From Triops longicaudatus (lineage: Eukaryota > Arthropoda > Branchiopoda > Notostraca > Triopsidae): a DNA stretch of 64,000 bases. The position numbers and the translations under genes were made by a program. Under the pieces are notes generated by a model. It did no database searches. It saw nothing but the letters and a program-made list of their open reading frames with translations, and was not told the origin of the DNA. The stretch is taken from positions 1 through 64,000 of the forward strand of contig JAGQDJ010000095.1 in NCBI GenBank assembly GCA_022885665.1, in the 5' to 3' direction. Position 1 is the stretch's first letter. Each line of letters opens with the position of its first letter. Below are positions 54,500 to 64,000 of the stretch, one piece after another.

Positions 54500-57400
54500 C
54501 CCGTCTAATTCTATCAAAGGCAGTGTTGTGAATTTATTTTTGCCTTGCTAAACCTTCTATACTTCAGTCATTTTGCAGTTTTGGTATCGATCGTATTTCA
54601 AAGATGATTAAGAAGAGATTCGGTTGTAGAAATTTTCTGTTACGCACAGGGTGACCAAACGTCCCGTCTAGAACTGGACACCTTTTTTTACGTCCCATTT
54701 TTCCCCAAAAATATTTGTTTTATCCCTTTTCCTGGACAAAAACAAAAATGTAATGTTAGACAGACAAAGGTCTAGGACTCACTTGTTAGAGATTTACTTT
54801 TCTTAATTTTTCCTTTTTTTCCTGTAAGACCTCAGTGATATTCCGTGAAACATTATAAAGCAAAAAAAACTTCACTTTAACACTGCCTTCAATCTCAACT
54901 TTAAAACTTCCTTCCAGCCTTTGAATTTCCAGACTCTAAAAAAACAAAAACAAAAAAAAAAAAATTCGACAATGAAGCTTTTGTTTGAATGTATGATTAT
55001 AGTGTCGTCAAATTTGTCTAAAATTCTTAGGTTAATTTAAAAAAGAGCTCAAAATTTTTGCAAGTTTCGCGTTCAAATGCTCCAAAATTTCTCAATGCCG
55101 TTCACTTTATTTTTTTATATACTGTAATTGTTACTGCGAAAATCTCGCTAGTCGGAAGAGCCGTTTTTAAGCTGTCTTTGAAGTCTTTCGACACGACCGA
55201 CATTATCTATGTGCACAATCCCTACCGAAAGGTTGATCCGGCTTTCAGAATTTTTCAATAAAAATGATTTTAATAAACGAGTGTCGTGACATAGGGAGAA
55301 TCGACCATTCTAACTGACGAAAAACATTAAAGTTATTGTTTGGTTTGGTACTGGTTTGGCTTAACAAATTAACCGAGCCGTCTCGAAAAAATATCTCAAC
55401 CTCAACGCATCCACAAGCTTAAGCAGTATTATACTGTCGCAAAATTTTTCTAAACGATTTAGCTGTTATTAAAAAAAATACTAAACAAATAATCATCCTG
55501 TATTTCTCCCTTCGTTCTATACTCCGATGTAGCCTTAGATAACATTTCAAATATCTAAACCCTCTATATTTGAAACGTTTTATGCTGCACCCTTTTCTGA
55601 GTCACTTCAATAGATCAATGTGTCTTCATATTTACCCAACGTTTTCAGTAGAGTTCCCCCACAAAGAAAAGAAAAAGAAACAGGAATCCTTTATAAAAAA
55701 ATATATCCCATTTTCCCTATCATGATTTCCCGTTTTTGGCACAGTGAAATTTAATCACCCTATCTAGAACTTACATTTTACATAATGACGACTTATTTTT
55801 TAAAAAAAGTTGTATTCCATTGTATTCCAAGTTATTAATAAGTAGGTAATTATGTATTCGAGGTACTTTACATGCTCACCGTGACATTGATAATCTGTAA
55901 AATAGCCAAAGAGTGTTTTGAATTATGAACACGTGACATTTTTGTTTGCATCGTTTGCCACAAATGACAGGTCTGTGTATGGAAATGCGACTACTGGGCG
56001 ATATTATCATTTCTTTCCCGTGACCGGTGTGTTTTTGGCATGACAATCCAGGAAAATAGCGCCTCGCAGATCCTCCGTTTATTGCGTACCCGTCTAAAAA
56101 TAGTACTAGCATATCTACTCGAGGGCGAGGAAACCCCGTAATTACATTTTCTTGTCCAGACAAATACCCCCTATAGATTTTGCCTTTGTCGTCGCTGAGA
56201 AGCAGGCTAGCTTGGCTCCAAGCCCGGCTTCCCTCCTGACGTCCTAGCTGACTTCCTTCCCACCTCATAGATATACAAAAAGGGAGCCAACAGGCATCAG
56301 GCTGATCTTTCCTTATTGCACGTCGCCAACACGGAATCTGCTATATATGAAATAAGCATAAAGACAGTAAAGAGGAAGTTTTTGCCTGAGCACTAACACG
56401 CATTACGTTTTTACCGATTTGTGTATTACTTATGGGAAGGACATTAATGTCAGATTATCACCACTACGGCTAAGATTAAACTAATGCCTGCCTCATACGT
56501 CTAAAATCTTCCAAAATGCGAATTCTTTGAGGAAGCTCAATAAAGTTCAGCCCAGCAATGGCACAGCGCATACAACGGGTAGCTATATACGTGGACAGTC
56601 AAGACAAGGTTGGTGTGTATACAGTACTGTAACCGGCTTTCGTTATCGATCGACGCTGTAAAAGCACCGGGACGCAAATGTCTTGGGGTCATAGCGCTGC
56701 GTCCGCATGCCACGATTGTCTCCTATGCCCGCAATGCCAACGGAAGGTATACTTACTCTACGTGAAAAAGTCCGCCTCCGCATCTTAGGACTCGCTAAAA
56801 GTTGCGTTTTGTAAATGTTTCCACGTATGACAGATATCCACAATGCACAATTGTAAACTGACACTGTGGTTGAGAAATGAAATATACTTCCACTGAAGTG
56901 TCTTATTGTCAAGTCTTCCTTGCTGTACAGTTACTACAGGTCGCTTACGCCAAGACAGTAAATTATAGTCGCAATACCACTGTAGTAGTGACATACGAAT
57001 CTTAAGCCCCCAAAAAATCTGGAAACCAATAGCAATATAAAATTCTTCAACAAGTATCTCTAGAATAGTGCCTTTAAACGGTTGTTAAATTTTCGTAGTT
57101 TCACAGCGTCGAAAAATTTAAGAAGTATAAACATAATGGTGTTGAAAGCGTCGCAACGAAATATCTCAAACGTAATGCTTCTTGGAGCATTTTGCTGAGT
57201 CCGTCCAAATTTAAACGAAGGAATGTAGGGTAGATGGCGAGCAAGCAGAGCGGTCGACGTCGCACAAGATTGTGTAGAACGGTTAGGTTCGTTTACAGCT
57301 GCCGAGCCGGCGCCCTTGGTACATGGAATTTAGTCTGGCGTTGCAGTTGAGCCATGGCTGTCCCTGGCGTCTGTAATGTCAACGTCCTAATAACATTTAG

Positions 57401-57947
57401 GAAGCCGGAAGTACTCGAACTGGCCTCAAAAAAGTGATCAAGTAACTAATCTTACGAAATCGTTGTTAATCAAACGCCACTCTTTACGTATATCTGTGCC
57501 AGTAATGTGCAAAGCGCTGAGAGTATCACTAAGTGAAAAAGAAAGCCTACAATTCTGCCCTGGGTTTTGAAAGTACCTTTCGAGTCTGCAACCAAAAAGG
57601 AGTAAAAACCAATGTATCCACCTTCTGTGATGTGTCCTGGATTGTTAGTACAGAAATTTGTTTCGAAGGAGTAGAATGTGTGCCGAATCCTTGCCTTCTT
57701 TCTTGGGCCCTATGCTGCTGCTGGTTTTGCCTGCGGCCAAGGCCCGCGAAATTCCGGTCGAAGTGCTTACATAATCAAATCTCATCATATTTCACGGTGC
57801 TTACATTTCATGGAGCTAGAATAGCTGTAGCGGATTACTCCTCGCTTTTTGATCTCCAAAGTACAATTAAGCAAGTTCCAATCAATTCCGCTAGCTGACT
57901 TCAAGCTAGCAGTTGGGCCGTCTTTACTGGATGGCCCAGCAACCAAA
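54500..57947. other. Intergenic upstream of the C1-domain gene
   Basis: Contains the large repeat element at 54651-55764. From 55770 to 57200 I see no supported exon. Positions 57220-57440 are GC-richer and may include promoter or 5' UTR sequence for the gene starting at 57948. Confidence 0.5.
54651..55764. repeat. hAT-like/MITE repeat element (copy 2)
   Basis: The left end reads AGGGTGACCAAACGTCCCG. The right end, reverse-complemented, reads AGGGTGATTAAATTTCAC, giving terminal inverted repeats that agree over AGGGTGA and then partially. The interior is AT-rich with a GTCCCATTTTT block and no transposase-like frame. The left end aligns to the repeat at 12711, so this is a dispersed family. 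Its terminal consensus resembles widely distributed hAT-type non-autonomous elements. Internal parts may contain unrelated sequence. Confidence 0.5.
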
Positions 57948-59582
57948 ATGGCGGCTGGAGGTGCTGGCGAAGACTACGTACCCACCACCGGAAGTCATGG
58001 GCATTACTTCGTCAAGAAAACCTTTCACAAGCCTACATACTGCCACCATTGCCAGGATTTACTCTGGGGATTAATTGGACAGGGTTATGTCTGCGAAGGT
58101 GAGAAGTCTTTCCTGATGTTTCAACTTGTGTAGATCTAGTTGCCTCGAATCCATTCAATCAATACGTATTCCAAGCCAAAAGTATTTTGTTCTAACTTCC
58201 CTCATGTCCATGCCACAAGAAGCTGAGCATTTACTTACCTAAAAGACTTGTACAGAAACATATCGAAATAAGTTTCGAAACAAAGAAAGATATCAAGAGG
58301 AACTTATCCACAAAGCTGCTAAGATATAAGACATTTCTCGTTAATTTAAAAAGTTAAAAGCTAAAGTATATTTTTTAAAAAGGTGAGACGGTTTAGAAGC
58401 AGCTATTGCGTTATTTGTATCCTAGTTGCATCGAAAACCGAGAATCTGTGCGTGCGTGAGGGCACAAGCGGAGTGGAAGCTTTCGACAGTGTCGTCTTGT
58501 CATGTTTTCGCGTTCCTTTGGCTCTTCTTTTATCACCCAAAAATAGCCTAAGGGCTAGAAAAAGCTCTAACCGCTCTATTCCGCTCCAGGGGACTAAAAA
58601 CACTTTAGGCCTAGTCACCTACAGCAGATTATTTGTATACACACGCGCTCTTTCGCATACAGATACCGAAGATTCGTGTTTTTATTCTGTATTTGTTTTG
58701 CTCGTCGTGGAATATAATTTTCACAACAATACAAAAGTAACAATTCCAAAGAGGAGGTCTAAAGTAATTTCGAGTGAAAACGGCTATTGTGTTCTCTTGC
58801 AGAATAAACCTGACATAGTGCGAACTACCAGATCATTTAGATCTAAGCTTTATTTTAGTAATTGTTACGAATTAGTTTGTACTGGTGTTAAGAAAAACTA
58901 AGGCAAGTAAGCCAGCAAATGAGTTTTTGCTCTTGCTATTCTTTTCTTGACTTCAACTGCAATACGATCATACAGTGAGGTTACTTATGTTAAACAATAT
59001 GTGATAATTTTGAGTGGTGTTTTACTCGTTATTTAAAATTAATCGGCAAATATCGTCCAGAGTAAGATGAATGTAAGAGAGAAACGTCTTAGTGCCTGAC
59101 GATTTCCTGTTACTGATTTGACGTGTGGCTGTACATTTTCCTGTCCATGTGTTCATTGCGGTCATCTTGTGGCTTTTTCGCGTCCGGTTCATTTTTATTG
59201 AGAATTCTTCGACAAAATAGGTCAAGGTCTGCATTACTAGGCCAGCATAAATTGTAATGGGTAGACTAGTTGACTTATTCTTTGGTGGATGCAAGACATC
59301 ATCGAATTACTCTTAAACGCCATGTGTCAAATTATTTCCAATTTTTTTTTCTGTTTGCTGTTTGTTGCTCACGCCGATGCCAGTGTCTTCTATTTCAGGT
59401 TTTTAGGCTACTGATTAAAACGATCTTGACTTTTACAACAGTTTTTTTTCCTTAGAAATGCTGACAATCTGAAACTGACTAACTCCCCTTTTTTTGAAAC
59501 AGTGTGCAACTTTGTAGTTCACGATCGATGCTTGAAGACGGTGGTTTCTCCATGTACCAGTATTGCCGCAGCTCTTATTGAG
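57948..59582 (+). CDS. C1-domain (phorbol-ester/DAG-type zinc finger) protein, probably DGK-theta-like, 5' part
   Basis: Two exons are visible, 57948-58098 and 59503-59582, encoding residues 1-77. The gene must continue beyond the window. Together they form one complete C1 finger with canonical spacing H-x12-C-x2-C-x13-C-x2-C-x4-H-x2-C-x7-C (H19, C32, C35, C49, C52, H57, C60, C68). Key text is HYFVKKTFHKPTYCHHCQDL and CNFVVHDRCLKTVVSPC. The join restores the CEVC pair exactly, proving the 1404-bp intron. C1 domains bind diacylglycerol or mediate membrane contacts. A C1 at the very N-terminus with this second half fits DGK-theta-type diacylglycerol kinases better than PKC, but RasGRP or PKD relatives are not excluded. 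The ATG context (ACCAAAATGG) is good. Confidence 0.8.
58099..59502 (+). other. Intron 1 of the C1-domain gene
   Basis: A 1404-bp intron. It contains a 172-codon open stretch (58383-58901, +) without an ATG at its start and without a domain, which I treat as chance. Confidence 0.7.
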
Positions 59583-62500
59583 GTAAGCTATGTCTAAGTT
59601 AGCAGTGTAAAACACATGTACCTGTTGATCGTGAAACGTATGACACTATTAACATACGCTACGAAGGGACAGCAGGCATATCAAATAGAGGAGGGGTTGC
59701 CTTGCCAATGACTGGTACTATACATAACAACCAAATAGAGATATCATTTTGTACAAGTCAGGCAGATGATTATGGTTGGCATGATATGGTGATCTGTGGC
59801 ACGAGGCACACGTTGCAAGTCGTTTGGTGTATGGCTTTTGGGGCATGAATCTGCCCATCAACACAACTACTTGACCCGTGGAATACAGAGTAACGCTACA
59901 TCATTGTCTACGAAAACTGTCATGCGATACTCGAGTTCTTCTATTTTTGATTTTCAATGATTTTTTTTTCCAATGCATTATTTTTTCTATCCGCAATAAA
60001 ATCGCCTAAAAGCTGTACGCTAGAGATTACGCAGCCGTCCCTCTCTACGGCATAATCCTAAAAAACACCATACATAGCAAAGCGGTGATATCGTTCTATT
60101 CCATTATGAACATGGAATAATAAACAATACTTCTCAGCAACACTGCCACAGTTTCTAGTTATTGATTGATCCAGACCCAATTCCGCTTATCTAAAACCAT
60201 GGGGGAGGGGAGAGGTAGGGGGAATCGGGTGGGTATTCCTCTTCTGCGAATGACAGCAATTATTCGCTCGACCACAAAGAAGCCAAGGGTTCGATTTGGT
60301 GATATATTGGGCTCGTAAAATGACTTAGGTATAGGTAGTAAGGTGTGAGCAAGTAAATGCCTTGAGATGTGGGTCAGGGGTTTTTCCCCAAAGTTTGTGA
60401 TAAATTTGGAAGGTAGTACCTTCATTAGTGTTGCACGCAGTTCTTGAAGAAATGCAAGTGTTGCAATATCTTGCCGTTACCCTCGGCAGAAGGACCACCA
60501 TCAGGCCAATTCAGACCCTGTAACTAAGCAAGATTGAGATTGCTACACTGCAGTGCGCACTCACATAACACGAACACAGCAGTACTTTGAGGGGGTTGTC
60601 ATGGCGACATCCTCCATCGATCTTTCGCCAGCTTCTCGGACGACGAGAAAGGAGGATACGCTCTTGGAATCGGGAACCAGAGCAGAAAGTAGAAGAGAAT
60701 GAGTAGTTCTTTTGCAAATGCCTACTCCGACAGCGCGAAAAAAGAAGACACACGAGGTGGATTTCCTTCCTTGGCTGCTGATTTTGCGAGCTTCCATTTC
60801 CAGGCCTGGTAGATAAGAAATAGAAGACTATCGGCTAAAATGCCCTCCCATCATTCTAAATATAACTCACATATCAAAGGGACTGTTATTTAATAAAACA
60901 ATACGGAAACAATTTGAGTATTTAATAAAACAAGTCTAAAAATTATAACAGGTCGAAGGATTACGATGACCGTTTTAGTTCTCACATTAATTGGACTGAA
61001 GATAGGAAGCAATATTACGTTTTCGATACGTAAGCTAGGAGCGTCGCCCGGGCGAAACAATGCAACTGCCAAGACATCAATAAGTGTGTGCGTAACTAGT
61101 CCTTAAGTAAACTCTTAATACCTACAAAAGACAAAGGAACACAAGAAGCAACACACTAGGAAGAAAGAAAACGGGATCTTTGCCAAGAATTCACTTAGAG
61201 AATGGCAACTACTTGGCTGTGTAATACATAATATGAGACGAAAAATGATCGAGAAAAAAATGTCATGCGTTAACGTAAGTAGCTTCTCTTAATGCTACAT
61301 GAAATGCTCGACACAGCATAAGATTCTTTGTTGGTTTCTCCCTCAAACGAACAATTCAAGCAAAGAAGAAAGGCAGCATTCACTAAAGCGTTTAGGGAAA
61401 ATTACCATAAGACGTTCTAAATTTACGTACCGTTCAATGTTACCATATAGCGTTATGAATTTTCACCGATAATTTTTTAACTACCATTATCTGGGTCAGC
61501 ACCACAAAGCGTCACTTGATCAGTGTTCCCAGACATGGTACAATAGCTTAGAATTGGGATATTTTCTTTAAAGCTGTAGAGATTTTGAAGTGCGGTGCTT
61601 AGAAAACCATAGACGACCACATGTGCTGTACATAATAGGCCAGAGCTCCTCAGTAGTTTTGGTCCATTACACAAAATCTATCAGAAAGCCTTCATTACCT
61701 AACGCAAATGTTCCTCAAAATAGCATAACATCACGTGTAAAGAATACGGTGTACCTACTGGAACGATAAACGAATCACTCGCTTAATGGTTCGGGAGATT
61801 TCGCAAAATATATTCAACATTTGCTAACAAGTTTTGGATATAAAAGTTTTGGATCCTAACATGTAACACAGATGGTTGAGAATTTATAAGAAATTACATT
61901 TAATAAAATTTGTCTGAAAGTTTTTCGACAAAGTTTTTCCTAAAGGCTTCAAAATTTTACTCACTTGTCACAAATTTACTAAAAAGGTTTGGTCAAGTTC
62001 ATTGACTGTGTGATATACGGATCACGATATGTAACTTTACTGCCAGAAACTGATGGTAAAATGTTGCGCTATTTTGGTGAAATGGCCTGAAACGTTAAAA
62101 AAGTTATTTCCCCATATCTCACATGTACGACGTAGCCTTCAAAAGAAAATACTTTTAAGTTCAAGTGCTACTAAATTGGTAGGTCGGAAAAACGTTTCTT
62201 CAGCATTTCAGTTTTTTCGGACGCAAATCTTCCAGAAACAAACTTGAAGGATTTCTAGCTTTACGTTTTCTTCAGATGGATTCTTTTATCCAAATCCAAG
62301 CGGTTTTTTTAACCAGTTTTGGGAAATATACCGACTATTGAGAAGCACTGTAGTAGGCTATACCGCAGAACTCCGACGTTGTCAACCGATCGAAGCAAGA
62401 GAGTAGTCGGCAAATCAGTTAGTTGACAAAATCAGGTGCACAGTTTTAATGCACTGTGAATAATTTAGAAAATTCCGATGTGGACATGCAATAAAAATAT

Positions 62501-64000
62501 TCTACATGTCTAAACTTGAGTTACACTTTTCTAAAGTTCATATTGGAAAATTACTTGCTATCCATGAGTAAAATCAGCTATGAGTTCAACAAACCAGTCG
62601 TTGACTAGAAAAAGTTTATGCTCGGATGATTGGCACAATCGAAAGTTTCCTCAACCTTGGTTGAGAAAACCGGAGTTCTACTGAAGTCAATCTCATTTAA
62701 CGAAATCCAATGCGTAGCTCGGGACGAAACGGTACAAGAATCGCCCTCACGTATGAATCGATAGATGCTGTTTGGAAGTCTTAGTGGTTCGAACCAGATT
62801 TACCAGCATCCTTAGAAATACCACAGTCATTGTCTACAGTGCAAGCTCGATTCCTGTTATCCTTACTGGTAAAACTAACTTAATGAGAATGATAAAGGTC
62901 TCGCAAATACTTCAAATTTCACTAAGATACAAGCTATGGTCACTTCCTTCCATCACTTACACTTTGCAAAGAATTTTTCTGAGCATTCTGACTTTTAATG
63001 CAAACATCTTAGATTTGGTACACCGAAGATTAAGGCGTAACAAAACAATTCATAAGAAACTGGGGTTTCAGTATAACATTGTGAAACACGTATTTACTCT
63101 TGATAATTTTGTGACGGTAGCATTGAACGAACTATCAGTACACGAACGGCAAAAGTAAATAAAGTGCCTTTTTGTTTACTATCTTCTGCTCGTGAGCTTT
63201 TCATGTGCAGCAATATAAAACTACCTATTCCAATACTCCAGTATCGAAATTTAATGGAAGTATGGAGTGTAAAGAGAAATACTGTCCTGGTTTGCGCTGC
63301 GCGAAAGAAAGAACGATAAGTCTTTGCGTCCAACAATTGTTTAATGTGAAGTGTTGCAACGATACAACAATACAGACTGTCAGGTTTCTTAATTGAAACC
63401 GTCACACGGCGTAGACATTGTACTGTAACTGTACTGATACTTAATACTTCCGCAAAATGTTGCACTGCAACTGACTCCTACAGAATATACAGAAGGCCTT
63501 TACTTTAATTTGCTCTAATTGTTGCCCTTCGGACCAACAATCCTAGGCTTTCCGAAGCTGTTTACGAACAAACTTGCTATGCGCATGACTTTTTATCGTC
63601 TGATAAACCACAGTACTTTTTATGAAGAGAATTTAAAAGTCCTGAAGACGTTTTCTGCCGAGCTTGCATAGTCGAAACTACTTCATCAAAACGAAATTTT
63701 CCACTTCCAATGCGTTCTTCGCCAAGAATAAAAACTAGATATAGCTCTTTAGTTTTACTTATGAAGCCAAACGTGTTGACGCGTTGTAACGGTCTTTTGG
63801 CAAGCAACCAGTTTTAGACAACAGTCGAAAAATAATATTCGCCACTTGAACAAGGCTAGTTTTCAGCGTTGTTCAGCCGAAGTTACTTGGTTTTGCTCTT
63901 TGTTGACGATCTACTGTCATTTTAATGAAATCCACGTTACTGGAGTCATCTTCTGAATTAGACATGTTGGTTAATGTACAGAGTACAAGCTCGATTCTTT
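59583..64000. other. Downstream intron(s) of the C1-domain gene or intergenic DNA
   Basis: No further exon of the C1-domain gene was found, although the exon ending at 59582 has a good GTAAGC donor, so an intron longer than 4.4 kb is implied. A GC-richer patch lies at about 60540-60790. The remainder is AT-rich without recognised repeats or RNA genes. Confidence 0.5.

Noticed and set aside
58383..58901. 172-codon plus-strand open frame in the C1-domain gene's intron
   Set aside because: It does not begin with ATG, has no recognised domain and lies between two proven exons of another gene.

Overview
This is a eukaryotic nuclear window. Coding regions are split by short GT-AG introns, often 50-100 bp, and there are no operons or Shine-Dalgarno sites. 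The conserved proteins are animal-type: a Prp8 very close to human, PP1, the complete CFAP20 at the human length of 193 aa, CENPJ, HIRA, ATF6 and ARMC5. Intergenic DNA is AT-rich. Small introns, secreted Gly/Tyr-rich proteins and an aldolase with alternative last coding exons suggest an arthropod or other ecdysozoan. I cannot name the species.

Layout. 1-300: a BolA1-type exon (-). 1.1-1.2 kb: a short palindromic repeat (MITE). 1.6-3.7 kb: two tandem (-) genes for secreted Gly/Tyr-rich proteins. 4.5-12.3 kb: PRPF8 (-), six coding exons, 2363 aa. 12.7-13.2 kb: a repeat-element copy. 14.1-17.3 kb: CENPJ/Sas-4 (+). 17.4-18.8 kb: MRPL44 (-). 20.6-21.1 kb: MED31 (+). 22.9-24.9 kb: fructose-bisphosphate aldolase (+) with two alternative last exons. 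25.9-29.8 kb: HIRA (+), 15 exons. 29.9-33.2 kb: ARMC5-like (-). 33.5-35.6 kb: PP1 catalytic subunit (+). 36.3-36.9 kb: CRCP/RPC9 (-). 37.0-37.3 kb: a tentative 53-aa gene (-). 38.1-38.8 kb: CFAP20 (-). 39.9-42.0 kb: an unrecognised 540-aa protein (-). 42.6-42.8 kb: a secreted four-cysteine peptide (-). 46.5-47.2 kb: sulfiredoxin (+). 47.9-53.8 kb: ATF6 (-), 11 exons. 54.6-55.8 kb: a second copy of the repeat family. 57.9 kb to beyond 59.6 kb: the start of a C1-domain gene, probably a DGK-theta-like kinase (+). The last 4.4 kb shows no coding exon.

Most genes are independent housekeeping functions: splicing, centriole, mitochondrial translation, Mediator, glycolysis, histone deposition, Pol III, ER stress and peroxiredoxin repair. 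They do not form one pathway. Packing is tight: the CENPJ/MRPL44 and HIRA/ARMC5 stops are 70 and 48 bp apart, and ARMC5 and PP1 diverge from a 292-bp interval. The least explained parts are the Gly/Tyr-rich pair, whose repeat exons are all symmetric and in one phase, the small Cys-rich peptide and the 540-aa protein. Exon boundaries were read by hand from splice sites and frame, and each multi-exon model closes in frame.
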